Shown: positions 1 to 13,100 of the stretch, one piece after another
Position numbering within the stretch: the stretch's first letter is position 1
Layout of the letters: each line of letters begins with the position of its first letter
Assembly (NCBI GenBank): GCA_013397115.1
Contig: VWZW01002639.1
Location: 310,001 to 374,000, forward strand
Direction of reading: 5' to 3'
From: Edolisoma coerulescens
Taxonomy: Eukaryota > Chordata > Aves > Passeriformes > Campephagidae
Length of the DNA: 64,000 nucleotides
The notes under the pieces: model-generated
What the model was told of the DNA's origin: nothing
Databases searched by the model: none
Seen by the model: the letters and a program-made list of their open reading frames with translations, nothing else
Translations under genes and position numbers: made by a program

Positions 1-3000
1 TACAATTAAGATCCATATGGAATGGAAATAATAATAATTATAAGCTCTTAGACATGCTGTAGCAGGTTGTATCCTGCATTCAGCAGGGACAAATCACTCA
101 TGTTTAGTTTCAATAAAGGCATAATTCCTGATGCCTTCAAACACCTTCTAAGAGTGGCTTAGTTTATCACGTTCTTGGAGGAGATGGATCTGTTTAAAAT
201 CCAAAAGGCAAGAAGGAAGTGGGGAGGATTCCATTTCACAGGAAGGAAACCCCTGGAGGCATCACCTCCAAGGGCAGAGCCAGCCTAGGGCTCGATGCTG
301 GGACCACACTCAAGGAACATTATTTTTGCCCTATATCAGGCAAAACAGACCCAAAGAGCAGATCTGATGATGGCTACACAAATTAATCTGGTTTTTCCCC
401 TCCAGCAGGGCTGTGGGACAGCACAGAACCTTCTGCACCTCAGCAGTTGCTGGTTTATAAAGGGTTGTGTATTTTACTGCACTTTGATGCCTCAGAACCT
501 GTCTTAGAATGCAAATAATCTACAGGGGTTATATTTATTTCCTAATTCTTTGCCATTCCTATCAAACTTCACCCGGACATTCCCAGCCCTTCAGGGTTTG
601 CTCGGAGCTGAAGTGATTTGTCAGAGCATCCACACCAAAATTGATGACAATTGCCAAGAGACGCTGTTGGCCTTGGCGCTGGTTTGGTTCAGGTTGGCTT
701 TCCTCCTCTATCAGTGTTTTATCAGCATGGCTGAGTCACTAAAATGTGTAAATCTGTGCCTGAATCCTCGGGTTTGCAGGTCTTTGTGACCTCCTCTACA
801 GCCCAGTAAAAACCAGTGCAGCTCCATTAACTCCTGGAGTTTTACATGGGTTTGCTGACAGCTTCATCATTCTTTGTTTGCCTCCTCAAAGAACCCAGGA
901 CTTCACCTCACACCCACCCGCTGACCCATCCAACACTTCCACAGCGATTAAAAAACATCAATTCTGGGATAAAAAAAACCTCCCTACAACATTTCTGCAG
1001 AGATTTTGGTTGTTGCAACTTGTTTATAACTAAAATATTCTTCAGTTGGCTGGATATGGACCTAAGGGAATGTTTTTCCTATTTTTTGTTCTGTGTTTTC
1101 ACTTGGCCTAGAGAATCTGAACAGAGTCTTAATATCAGCTTTGAAAATACAAGTTCTGCTGTGAAAACCGAGTGTTGCAAGCATGAATATGCTTTTAGTT
1201 TTACAAATGAGGAGCTGAATTGCTCATCAATATGTTGAGCACAGTTTCAGCTCAGGTTCAGGAGGATGCTGAGAAGATTTGTCCTTTCTGTGTCACAGAA
1301 ATCTTCACCAGAGTAAGGAGGGCGTGAATTTCACCTTGTGTGTCTCTGAATGCCCAATTAGCCTTAAAAAGTTACTTTCTACAAATGTATTTAATCATAG
1401 AGATTGATCATAAAGGTGTTTTTGTGGGTTTTTCTTGAGTATTTTGGGTGAAACATTTTTATCCAAAGTGAAATACAGGAAAACAAAAGTTACTTGTACC
1501 TCGGCTGCCCTGACATTCTATCAAAATTACTCTGCCCTGCCAAAACATGATCCTTTTTTTCATCCTGTATAATCCCTTATCAGCATTGTCACTACTCCTT
1601 TTGCCCAGGCTCCTGGCAAATTTTATGTTGTAGGATTTTAAATCCTCAATTCTCTTTCTGGGTCAGCCATGTGCCTGTTATTCGAAGAATATTGCACTTG
1701 TCCTTGAAAATGCATCCCTCCAACTCGGCACTCACCGTGCTCCCAGCGCTGGTTTAAAGCTGGAGAGAGCTCAGCAGACACAACACTCATGCCAAGGACA
1801 GGTTTTTTCCCCTCCCAGTCATCTTTTGTTATGAATCTCATGGCTCTTCTCGCTGTTAAACACCTGCTGCTTTCCCTCGGGAAGTGCCAGGTTACCTTGG
1901 ACACGCCTATCAACGCACAGAAAGGGAGATGGGGCTGATAATTTCCCCCATCAGCAGCACAGCTCCTTCTCTCCCTAAACACGGAGGGTTCAAGGACAAG
2001 GGAAGTTCAAGGATGAGGCAAACGACTGCAGAAATCCTGAGCTGTTCAAGTACAAACTTGTAAAACACAAACCAGGTCAGCTCTGAGGCCAATTCTGATA
2101 CAATTCCTGGCATTCAGTGAGGTCCTGCCACCTGTCAGATATGAATTCTGATATTCAGGGTAAGAAATAACAGTCATAATCCTCCACAATTAGGGTTTTA
2201 AAAGGAAAAGTGCTCTTCCAGGAGGGATTTCACTTCGCTCCACAGCCCTGGGGCTCCTCACTCTTCTTGTGGTTACATCACAGCCAGACCTTGACTGACA
2301 TTCTGGGCACCGAGTGGGGTTTCTAGTGAAGACAGGAGGAATTATTTTCACTTAATGCTTGAATAAAGCTGTTGTACACGCTTTGGGTGATGATGAAATT
2401 GAACCATTTCAGGTTAAGCACTTAAATGTTGGATCACATCTTGTACATACGCTACTTAAATCTCATTAATGCAGAAAGCTTCACTCAGAAAATGGGACCA
2501 TTTGCTTTCCCCAGCCTTTTCAGGTCACAGCCTGAAACAAAACAAGGAGAGTTTTTAAGTCTTTTCCATTCTTGTTTGGCCTAACAAGAATAATGTATTT
2601 TAAAGATATAGAAGGAAAAATAGCTAATCCATAGGATTACAAGGAACTGGAAGAGATAAAAAAAGCTCTCTGGGATTCATTTTCTATGCTACAACAACAG
2701 TGGAAGGGACAAAAACTTGAGGAAAATGAGTGGAAACAAATCCACACTGAAGGAGAAAGATTCAATTCTAAAGAACAAGGAAAAGCCACAGCAGAAGTGA
2801 GGCCATAATTAGTATTCATGTCAGAAAAGCAAACAAACCCATTCCTGCTGACGGCTCCAGGCATCCCCTGTGGGCTGAACGCCCAAAAAAGTGAGACATC
2901 CCCATTTCTACCTCAGGAGCGGCAGGAGAGAAAGCGACTGTTTAGGGTGGATGGAAAACAGGATGAGCTAAACATTAACATCTCAAGAAAACAAAAACCA

Positions 3001-3180
3001 CGGGAGACCAGTGCTGGTCCCTTTACCCTACCGAGTGTTTTAATGGAGAGGTTTAGATCGCCTGGATGAATCACTGTTATCTATCGCCTCTGAGCTCCGT
3101 GGTTTACTCTGACAGGGAAGGGCTGGAGACTCGGTATTTCCCTTCTAGCACCTCTCTAACAGCTGTAAAAATTAAAATAA
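1..3180. other. Unique non-coding DNA, no gene seen
   Basis: No repeat family or gene is recognised. The longest open frame (846-1238, plus, 130 codons) has a low-complexity composition, no domain and no credible initiation or splice context. The sequence is A/T-rich with scattered TAAT cores. It is consistent with intergenic or intronic DNA. Short exons cannot be excluded by eye. Confidence 0.6.
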
Positions 3181-3437
3181 GCGCGGGATGGTGGCATTAA
3201 AGACTCATCAGCGAGCCGGAGCAGCCAGGAGCGGGGCAGGCACATCGTGGGCATTTAAAGGTGAAGAATGGGCCGTCCACGGCACTCAGAAACGCAAATG
3301 TCAGCGCCGGAAAAGTCAGTGGCAGCTGCTCGGAAAGGAAAAGCTTTTCTTGAGAGCTCGTTCTTTCATCAGCACCACAGAGCATTAGCCACGCATTCCA
3401 GAGCCTTCATCTCGCCGTGAAAAATCTGTTGGCACCG
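3181..3437. promoter_or_regulatory. CpG-rich cluster, candidate regulatory element
   Basis: I count about 17 CpG dinucleotides in 257 bases by hand, against a CpG-poor background on both sides. The patch begins with GCGCGGG, holds several GCCGG/GCGAG-type sites, and has open frames on both strands (3188-3388 plus, 3197-3385 minus) that follow from base composition. No repeat family is recognised in it. It could be a small unmethylated CpG island, an enhancer or an alternative promoter. It could also be chance GC richness. Confidence 0.3.
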
Positions 3438-3652
3438 AGGCACAGGCCAGGGATTGTTGAATAAAAGTGATTTTTGACCTCAGCGGCACCTCCCTTTCCT
3501 TCAAAATACTTCCGTGCACCGGGCTGTTTGTGTGTAAAACCCGCTTTGATCTTGGACTACAGGAGTTTCCAAGGTTCTTTTATCTAAAATGCAGATACTG
3601 GTAGATAGAGACAGCACAAGACCTGTTCTTTCAGGGAAAGTTTGGTAGCAAA

Positions 3653-3862
3653 GAGTCAGAGAATGGTTTGGGGTGAAAGAGACCTCAAAGCCATCCAGTG
3701 CCACCCCTGCCAGGGGCAGGGACACCTTCCAATGTCCCAGGTTGCTCCAAGCCCCATCCAACCTGGCCTTGGGCACTGCCAGGGATCCAGGGGCAGCCAC
3801 AGCTTCTCCAGGCACCCTGGGCCAGGGCCTCTTCTCCAAAGGGGAGAATCTCCAACATGAGC
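3653..3862 (-). mobile_element. CR1 LINE 3' fragment
   Basis: The plus strand reads the reverse complement of the CR1 3' end: a GAGAATGGTTTGGGGTG start, a GCCACCCCTGCCAGGGGCAGG block, then GCTCCAAGCCCCATCCAACC, TGGCCTTGGGCACTGCCAGG and GATCCAGGGGCAGCCACAGC. The element is 5'-truncated, as is usual for CR1, and ends near 3845-3862. Open frames in this stretch (for example 3501-3899 minus and 3698-4066 plus) are products of the repeat and not genes. Confidence 0.93.
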
Positions 3863-5204
3863 ATGGACAGGATGGGCCAGCACAGCCCCTCCAAGACAAC
3901 TCCTTGGGACACTTTCACCTCAAAGTCCATAATTTCACCCGCAGCCCTGCTGAGCAGCACAGCATTGGCCCCTTTAAACATTTTTCTTGCCTGTAGCTGT
4001 GCAGTGGAGACACCAGTTGAGTACACTTTAATTAGCCCAGAGGAAATCACAGTAGGGATTAAATGAGTTGGGCTGTTATTCTCCTGTTTTTACTAGCAGC
4101 AAATAAAAGCGTGTAATTAGCTTTTTTAAAAGACGTTTTCAGGATCTTAAGGTTATCATAACTGTAAACAATAGTGTATTTATCTAATCTGAGAGTGGTA
4201 CTTGAAGAATATTTTCATTCTGAATAGGAAATATTCAAATTACAATTGGTCCACAGGTTTTTTGAGGAATTTTTAGTTGAAATTCAGCTTTGCAGCAGTG
4301 GCAGAGGAGAATTTAAAGAAGGTTTTCAAGCAAGAAATGCACAATTTCCCAATTTGGTTTAGCAATGTCAAAATATATCCTTAGTGTAATTTTTTTTGTT
4401 GTGACTTATTGTAATTCATTTATATTAAAATATTGCTTTGGCTAATGTATTAGTATGTGCAATACCACATAAATCAAACTCAGAAAGACTAAGATTTATC
4501 AAAATAACACTCAAAATAATGCCAGTTTTGGTAAAACTGAAATAAAATAATTGGCTGGATAGTTTTTGAGGGATTTCCCCACATATTTGCCACATCAATT
4601 TTCTGTGCAAGTTTCCAACCAGTTTATTCCACTCTGCTCCAATCAGCTGCCTTTCAGATGAACCCTTCCAGCCTGGTTTTCCTTTCAGTCATGCTGATAC
4701 CTCAGGAATTGTTCCACAAAGTTATATCAGCATGATTAAAAGAAAAGTTGGATCAAACGCACCTTACTGAAATATCATTTTTTAGTTGCAATAAATTCCT
4801 CTCACAAGATTTATCTGAAGGGAAAATCCCAAGGCTGTCATCTTGTGGGTAGATTTGAAACCAAAAATCAGGGAAGTGGTTTGAAACAGGAATTAGAGGA
4901 TGAAAGTGAAGAGCTGTAGGAAATAACTGCAAATTGGCTTTATCAAAAAAATATTGGGTGAGAAATACTTGTTCTGTTCTCACCATAACTGACCCTGCTG
5001 GAAAACATACCAGTTAAAAATTTTTTATATATAGCTTTAGCCAGGTTTGTTCACCTTTGCCGCGGGGGAAGGGAACTGAAGCTCCTTTCCAGGGCATTGT
5101 TTCTCCAGGTGAGGCTCTGTGGGCTGAGCATTCCAACAGGCTGGGAGCAGCCCCAAAGAGAGGAGGCCGTGGACAGAACATCAGCAGAACATCAGCGGCC
5201 ACCT
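3863..5204. other. A/T-rich unique DNA
   Basis: No gene or recognised repeat. From about 4080 to 4600 the sequence is strongly A/T-rich with many TAAT/ATTA cores. From about 5040 it becomes more G/C-rich and could include the upstream edge of the LTR annotated next, whose 5' boundary I cannot fix. Confidence 0.5.
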
Positions 5205-5591
5205 ACAAACATCTACCCCAGCCTCTGCCTCTGTAGAGCTGGAGACTTCTCCTCCGAAAAAGACTGATAAGAAAATCAAGGGATGAAGATCTAATGAACA
5301 TCAGAAGTGAAGAAATCCAGATCCCATAGGAGACCAAATACTAAGAGCTACACAACCTGAGACCAATGAACACTGACCCAATTAGTGTCTGTGATTTTTG
5401 ACTGTATAAAAGATCTGAAAATCCTAGTCAGTGTCATGTGCCATGGAATGATTCTCCCTGCACACCCGGGCTATGTGGGGATGAGATGATTTCTGTGGCA
5501 CATCCTGGCCAGAAAATAAAGTAATGCCTTGACTCTCTAACATTAAAAATGTTGTTGGAGGGTTTTTGTTTTTCCTGCAGTTTCGGTGACA
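5205..5591 (+). mobile_element. Probable solo LTR of an avian endogenous retrovirus
   Basis: The segment has the layout of a retroviral LTR. There is a TATA box (TGTATAAAAG, about 5403-5412), then about 100 bases of R region holding TGCCATGGAATGATTCTCCC and CCCGGGCTATGTGGGGATGAG, then a polyadenylation signal (AATAAA, 5515-5520). A U5-like tail ends in TTTCGGTGACA at 5591, the expected CA terminus. The arrangement and wording match bird ERV LTRs I recall, possibly ERVL class. No gag, pol or env sequence is seen on either side, so it is probably a solo LTR. The 5' boundary is uncertain (5205-5235, perhaps further upstream) and no target-site duplication was confirmed. Confidence 0.7.
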
Positions 5592-5974
5592 ACCCCGCCC
5601 TGCAGCCACAGCAGAGGTTCCTCTTTAGGAAGATTAAATCAAGTCCACAACAAATTTGGTTTTCTGTTTTCTAGGGAAACCATGGTGCAGATGGAGTCTC
5701 TGATGGAAAATCATCACCAACAGGTTCCTTAAAAAGGAACATGGTTCCCTTAATGGCAGAACAGTCGGAGCTAGAAGTGTCCATCCTACAAACCTAATGG
5801 GACACAGGGAATGAGGCACTGGCCTCCTGCTGGATGCACTATTGGTCTTTATTCATCCAAATCCTGCCCTGGGTCACCCTGGTGCCAGTTTGGGACACTA
5901 CAGGAACCCTCAGTGCTGGGGCTTCACTATGGAAAGACACCAAAATTTTATAACATTTAAAATCTTACTCCTAA
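5592..5974. other. Unique non-coding DNA
   Basis: No gene or repeat is recognised between the LTR and the next CR1 scrap. No retroviral primer-binding site or gag frame follows the LTR. Confidence 0.5.
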
Positions 5975-6085
5975 TCACAGAATGGTTTGGGTTGGAGGGA
6001 GCTTAAAGCTCATCCCATTCCACCCCACTATCCCAGGCTGCTCCAAGCCCTGTCCAACCTGGCCTTGGACATTTCCAACGTTAGT
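5975..6085 (-). mobile_element. CR1 LINE 3' scrap
   Basis: Reads ATCACAGAATGGTTTGGGTT, then GCTCATCCCATTCCACCCC. It jumps, with the usual central block deleted, to CCAGGCTGCTCCAAGCCC and TGGCCTTGGACATTTCCAAC. This is the antisense of a short CR1 3' end with an internal deletion. A 14-base poly(A) run lies about 50 bases further on and is probably unrelated. Confidence 0.9.
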
Positions 6086-9000
6086 CTCCTGCTGTAAAAT
6101 GAAAAGTATCCAAAAAACATTCCCTCCTAATGAAAAAAAAAAAAAAAGAACTATTACTAAATACCTTTAGGAATCACTTTCCTGCTGGCTTAGGGACACA
6201 CAGATGTAGAGATTTCACATCTCACCTCAGAAAAATCCGTGTATTTCGCAGACAGAATTAACTGACAGATACATTCACCATCAATACTGCAGATACCAGC
6301 CCAGGGGGAATTGAGCTTGTGATAGCTCCTGATCAAAGGAATTATCCCTGAATTCTGTGGACAGGGATCCTGCCATTCCTGCACAGTGCATGTCTGCCTT
6401 GTACCTGTCAGCACCATCCACACACCTGCATTGTGCCTTGGTGACACCGCAGGGACTCCTGATCATGTCACCCCCCAGAAGCAACACATCCAGAGCTGAA
6501 TGAAACATTCCTGAGACAGTTTTGATTGTCCCAAATTTTAGGGGATCAATTCCTACTGCTGCTCCTATTCTCCGTTGAACTTGGTGGGAGTTAGACATGC
6601 TAAAGTGCCTTTGGGTGTTCAAGGATCATTGCTGCAGCCCAGCCAAGGATTAGGGGATGGAGAATTAGCAGCTCTCCAACTTGTAGGGCAGACATCCCCC
6701 AGCACCTATGATTTGGGTCACCATTAGGACATAGAAAGTTTCAACAAGAAAGGGAAACAAACTCCAATAACTCACTGACTTTGCAGGCTGAAGCACTGCA
6801 AAGCAATTGGCTCCAATGGGAATTGCTGGCTGGGCAATCAGTGGCACTGAATCCCATAAAACCTCCTTGCCCAGGACAGATGTCCCACTGAGTGATGACT
6901 CCTCCTCCCAGTGCACCACTCAAAAGCCCCTTAACCCCCCAGCAGTAAATCACATGCACTTGCTGACTGCTAAATATCAAATTTTAAATATACTAATGAA
7001 CTTTCCTACACATCCCTCTGACCTTTTCTAAATAAACACAGTAAAAACTGCATTTTTTTTTCCCTTAGGTGAAAACCACTTCTTCACCTTGCAGTACCTC
7101 GGTGATAGATGACAGCATAAACCCTCACAGGAGTGAGTTATCTGCAGTCATTTCCTTGCAAAACACCACTAAATTCCTGTCCCATCAGCATGTATTGATA
7201 ACACCGTGGCTGATAACATCTGCAGCCCTGCAGAGCGTGTTCTGCTCTACGAGCCTGAAACTCCTCTCCCATTTCCTTTCTGTGCCATGAAGGGAGCTGC
7301 AAATACCAGCTTTTGTTTCCCAGGTCGTAGAAGGAGGGAAGAGAACAGAGTACTGCTGTTATCCAACGTTAGGAATGCTCCTCAGAGCTTCTGGAAACTC
7401 TCACCCCCCCCACGAGAGGATGAGATAAAACCTGAAGAGTATTTCCATATTTCCAGGTTCAGCTAGTTTGAACCCAAGTGCTCCCACAGCTGAATGAGCT
7501 GCAGGATGCTGTGAGCTCGTGTAGGGCACAGATATGTCCAGTGCTGATGGGCATCAAAGGGGATCTGTAGGGTTTGATTTTTATCCCTGGTGCAGCTTCC
7601 CAGTGAAACATCCCAAGTGCTTGGCACTTGCTGTTTGCACAGACCCAGTGAAAGCAAAATGGACACGAAACATCCCTCCCTCCCTGCCAGCCTCAACGCC
7701 TCTTTGAAGCCAGAGTAATGGGAACATTTAGCTCTTAAGTTCTGGCTTTACTTCCACAAAAAGAACTACACATCAACCTGATGTCTTCCTCTGTTGGGTG
7801 ACACAGAGGTCACCGCTGCGAGATTTAGTTGATTTCGCAGTTTGCCTAATGAATTTGCTCATTCTGAGCACCCTCCATCAGCATCGACACCAAAGCAACA
7901 GATTCATTTACATGGTTCTGTGCATCTGGAATAATTATTACCCCCCAGAACTGTTATTGCTGCAAATCGGAGGGGAAAGGGAAGTTTCCTACTGTGATAA
8001 AAGGGCTCTGTTGTGGTTTTATCAGCTGAAAACAACGGCGTGGACGAAATCACAAAAGCAGCTTTTTACAAGTGTTAAGTAGCACAAAACACAAATGTCC
8101 ATAAATCTGTTACACGACCAAATTTGTTTCTCTTATTTCCTTCTTATCAAGTTTTATTAACAGGCTGAAGAGTCTGAAACCACTCCCACGCCTGCAGCAA
8201 TATTGACAGACAACAATCAACACCGATTAAAACAGCAGCATTTTATCACTGCCGAAGGGCACTATTAACCCACTGGTTTGGAAAAATCAGACTTTTTATA
8301 AATAAATTCAGGAAAACTGGTGGGATCACAAGAAGAAAAAGCAGAAGACTTTAGGGGGACAGTGAAATGAGATGGAAAGGATCTTAGACCAGGAGAATTG
8401 AGTAGTTTGAGCTCTGGACAGCGGCAGGGCCAAGAAGGGAGCAGCTTTGTTTTTCCATTGAGAGTTGATTGAAATTTACTGGTTCCAGTTCCCGGGTCTT
8501 TTGATTTGCTGGAGGCCCATTGCTTTGACCAACTGATTAGTTCTGTTACTGCCCTGGGAGAAGAAATCGTTCTTGATTTCTCCTTGGACATCTAATTCCT
8601 GCACATCTTCCCTGTTCCCACAACTTAAGCTTGAAACTGTGGCCCACAGTGAGAGGTGAAATGCTTGATTAATCAGAGTTTATACCTTGGTAGGTTTGGG
8701 TTTAGAAAGAAGAGAGGAAAAGTGTGGAGCTCTCTGGGCCAGCCTCTTCCCAGGCTGCTCCATCAGCCTTTCAAAACCACAGCAGAAAATCAGCAGAACA
8801 CAACATCACCTCCACTACTGCCTCCTTTTTCCACATGATACCTGGATTTTAAACATTATTCCCAAACCTTCACTCTCCAGCAAGGCTGGATCTGCCACAG
8901 ACTGCATCTCCCAGACTCTAATAAGTGCGATACATAAAAAAACCTCACAAAACTCTTGCCTACCTTGCATCCAAGTGTTCCTCAGCTCAGACACAGCCCC

Positions 9001-10065
9001 ATGCTGCTCTTCCTTAAGTGGCCAACAGAGCACCTGCACTCGCCTTAAATAAACCCACGAGGTTTCAGCCCACAGGCTCCTGAGGTGTGACAGCACTGAG
9101 GGGAATCCAAATCACCTGTGCTCACTCCTGATCCCTACCAAAGCAAAGTGGATCATGTGGTGACTGAGACAATCACAGCCACGTGAGGGGCAGCAGGTGC
9201 CTGAAGGAATGGAAATGAGACGGACAAATAGATGCGTTATAGATATATTTATCTACACATTTATCTATACATCTAAACAATGTGTATATTGTATTACACG
9301 TGTTTGCAATACACACAGCTGTGTAACAGTGACATGGAAATGCATTTATCTGATCCCTTTCCAGCAGCCCAGCTTTTCAATGGAAGCAAGATGAGCAGCT
9401 GTTCCCTGTGATCCCTCGATTAACTCATTGCTTACAAACACCTCCCACCCACTGCACCAAGGGCCACCATTAGACTCAACGCTGGCTCTGAGGCTCCTCA
9501 TGTTCTCCGTGGTTCTTGGCTCCCAAGCAATATGTTAACAACATATATTTAAAATCCCTCAGTTAAATGTAAATATCATGTTGCAGCTGCATGAAGCTGG
9601 CTGGGAGTGCATTGTCTGGCCGTGGTGCACGGGGCCTGTTCTGCACCTCCTGCTCCCTCAGTCTCCCATTCCAGCCCAGATCAGACCAAGAGCTGAGACT
9701 GTTGAAGGCAGAATTAATAAAATGTGTGGAATGAGCTGTGACATCAACCCCCTGCCTTGAGGACAGGTCCCACTACCACAAATGAAATATGTAGTGCTGC
9801 TGCCTAGGATTCCTTGAGGATGTGCACCAGGCTCCAGAGTGGTGTGACGGGGGAAATTACTGGGGCACAATTGCTTAAAGCAGGACTAATTGTTTTGCAA
9901 AATAAAGTTCTGTACTCAAAGCTATTGCTTTTGTTTACCTCCTGTATAATTGCCCCCAAGCATTTTTCTTTTGCTCCCAAATAAAGCTGGTTTTTACTGC
10001 ACAAGAAGCTTTTAATGACATCTAAGCACCTCCATGGGTGTGAAATGTGATGGTGTTGCCACCAA
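6086..10065. other. Unique non-coding DNA, no gene seen
   Basis: Four kilobases without a recognised repeat or gene. Open frames are 60-121 codons and resemble no family. The stretch 9690-10010 has two AATAAA signals downstream of a C-rich segment and might be a decayed LTR or 3' end, but I cannot place it. Around 9235-9310 there is a degenerate TATCTA/ATACA-rich low-complexity patch. Confidence 0.55.
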
Positions 10066-10152
10066 ATCACACAGTGATGGGATGGTTTGGGCTGGATTAA
10101 GTTAAGATTGTCCAGTTCCAGCCTCCTGCCATGGGCAGGGGCATTTCCAAGG
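10066..10152 (-). mobile_element. CR1 LINE 3' scrap
   Basis: The antisense of the terminal CR1 sequence is visible: ATCACACAGTGATGGGATGG, TTTGGGCTGGA, then CCAGTTCCAGCCTCCTGCC and ATGGGCAGGGGCATTTCC. Only the last 90 or so bases of the element remain. Confidence 0.8.
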
Positions 10153-13100
10153 AGAAGGAATCTGGAAGAGCAGCATAAATTCACTTTTCAGAGGAGTCTG
10201 CAGGTGACAGAGCCCTTTGGACCAGGAAGGGCTGGGAAGGCCCCATGGGCTGCAAGGTGGGACAGCATCCACCTGCTGTGTGCGAGGGTACAGATCCATA
10301 GGTTCCTGCTCTTGTGTGAGCTCCCTGCTTTAGTGACCACCCCCAGTGCCATAGCTCTTTCTAGTGAGCAACAACTTTTAAATTCTCCCTTCCAAGCGAC
10401 AATCAATATAAATATCCTGTGGTTTGCAGGCTGCTTATGCACTTCCCATAAAAATCCACGGGGGCTGAGCTGTGTGCTGAGCACGGCCTGAACTGCATGC
10501 AAAGCACTCTGCCATGCTTTTATTTGTTGGGTCTCTCCAAAGTGCAGGGGAATATGAGCTGAGTGCCTGATTAAAATGAAGTGTAACTCCTAATGGTTTA
10601 TTTGCACTGCAGTGCATTTGCCATCTCACTCATTACATTGCACTCAGTGCCTTCCCCTTTTAGCCACCTAGAGCTGCACTTAAATAAAAATGTAACATCT
10701 TCTCTCTAATATTTGTGTCCTGAGTCTCAAGCATCTGCTTTATGGGGTTTCATCACTTTGTACATCATGCTACAAACTGCAGTGAAAGTCTATTTGAACA
10801 TGTGATGGAACCGATAAAACGGATCCCTGGTTTTTAGCAGAGGGCAAAACTTCAGTAATTTATTTCTGCCAACATCTCTGTATGTAAAGCTGTGTCGGGC
10901 TTACTTTTTAATGAGTCAAAAAATCAGGGTAGTGTAAATTTTTTCTCAGGCTGGAATTGGTCTTGCAGAGCTTTGGATGGGAGTGATTTTAAGTGGAGAT
11001 GGGATTGCAGACTCACGGGGTGTCTAAGTGTGTGTATATCACAGTTTCAGTATTCAAACCATCCCCTCACTGTAGAAGATTTGGTTTCAGCTAAGAAAAT
11101 TCCCATTCATCACCTCATGCACGTCTGGGGAAGTGATGTCTAAGTGCAGAAAGGATGATTCTGCTCTATAGGAGGACAAATTTCCCCTGGGTCCTTTCTG
11201 GAGGTGTGAGGTTCATACCCACCAGATGACCCAAGGAATCAAAGCTAATACACAGCACTTCCAAGGCACTTCATTTTTGTCATTATTGGAAGACAGGAGG
11301 TGATGCCTCAAACCTGTGCCCAGAGAAGTCAGGGAGCAAAGGTGCATCAATAAAAGCAATATTTTAGCATAAAAAGGGACATTCCCCTTGCAAAAATGCA
11401 CATGGAGTTATATTTATATGTGAATTCCTGACTGGATGAAAATCAGTGAGCAGCGTGAGCTAATCATTTTACTATGCAGATTCTGAATGATGCAGGATGG
11501 CAAAAGGCTGGGATAAACTCTCATTTTTAATGCTGTTTCTTGAATGACTGATTATTAACGTCACCCTTTAATTTGTAGTGCAAACCAGAGGCAAATGTCA
11601 CCCGTCCTCTGCAATCAGCTCCCGAGCACTGTCACCTTCCCCAGCCCAAGGGATTTATTCTGTTTCTAATTGCACTGGTTATGACAAACTGCTGGATCTG
11701 AAATTGAAACCAGGAACCAGCACACTCCAAAACCAGTGTGGAAAGTCAGCAAATCTGCACAAACTTGGAAGAAATGTCTTGGAGACCGAAAAAAAGAAAT
11801 AGAAGAAGGATGCACAAAGAGTTGCATGGTGCAGGGTGAAGGTGTTCTAGCAAGGTTGGGGGTTATAGGGGCTGGAACCAGGCATTAATTTATAAAAATA
11901 CATCACTTACTAATGCAAATACAAGGTGGCATTAGGAATGTCTCTGCTATGTAATTACAGATTGGATTTTTACAGCAGCATGGAAATTAAAGAGAATTTT
12001 CCTCAAATTAAATGCACCTAGTCAAGGAGAGGATGTGCTACCTCATTCACTAAACATCAAACACGAGGATTTTAATTCAACATCAGAGGTTGCATAAGCA
12101 GCGTGCAAAAACTGGGTCAAAATGTTTGTTTAAAAACGTTGCATCTCTAAATAGGAAGGGGAATTGTTAATCCACGGGCACAGAAGATCACCCTGCTGCA
12201 GCTGATTACTTTTTCCTAATTGTTTTGTCATTGTTTCCATTGGTCCTAAGCCTAAACTTTGGGTTTAAAGAGTTTTGCATTTACAGGTCAGGTTAGGAAG
12301 TCCAGGGTATCTGATTATTTCTTGAAAAGCCTTTTTAAATCAGTTGAAAATTAGAATATTCAAAGGAGTGTAGGCGAATTTGGGGTTCTCTTTAGCCAAG
12401 GCCACCCCATGCACTTTGCAGCTCCAAGGAAAACCCACTAAGGATATTTATGCTCTTCAGGTTTTTGTATTTTAATCCTTTTTTTTTTTTTTTACATTTT
12501 TCTTTCCTAAAACTCTTAAGTCTACAGAGCGAAAATGCTGTTGTAAACATGACCCAGATATCCACTTCAAGTCTGATAGTGATCAGAATTATCATACAGT
12601 TTTTGCAATCTGGTTTCCAAAGTTCTGCTTGTAACAGCTTCCTTTGCATTTGTTTCCTTTAAATATCTCTTTTTTAGAATATTTATGGATACTGTTCTCC
12701 TTCTGCAGAGTCCTTGCCCTTGAAAAGTAAGCAGCCAGTGTAGCTCAGGATATACTTCGGTATAAATTATTTATTGAAAGCATAAAGTATTGAAGAATAT
12801 TGTCTTAAACTTTATTCTCTGACAATATAAAAAGAAAACATCATCTAATTAAAATGTAGGCTTTATAGGAAATGGAAGGAATTTGGTTTCTCTGAGTTAT
12901 GGTATTGCAACCTTTGACAGAATGGGTTTTTTAATAAAAGAGAAGTATGTTTTCTAGAAAAAAAAACCACAAAAAACCAGGGATGACTTATCCCTGAAGT
13001 AAATATCCAGCCTGTGAAACATAAATAACAAGGCTAAAGGAAGAGGAATACAGATAAACCAGATTAACAGAAAAAATGAAAGCACAAAAAGCATGAATGT

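Noticed and set aside
846..1238. 130-codon plus-strand frame
   Set aside because: No domain, no supporting context and a composition typical of translated non-coding A/T-rich DNA.
5592..5974. Retroviral internal genes after the LTR
   Set aside because: No gag, protease or polymerase frame or primer-binding site is visible. Neither LTR in the window has retroviral coding sequence next to it.
7050..7085. Splice-acceptor-like polypyrimidine tract followed by TTAG/GTGAAAACC
   Set aside because: The motif is common by chance, and the downstream 73-codon frame has no domain and no donor site I could support.
9690..10010. Possible LTR or 3' exon with two AATAAA signals
   Set aside because: No TATA box, termini or family wording could be recognised, so it is left as unique sequence.
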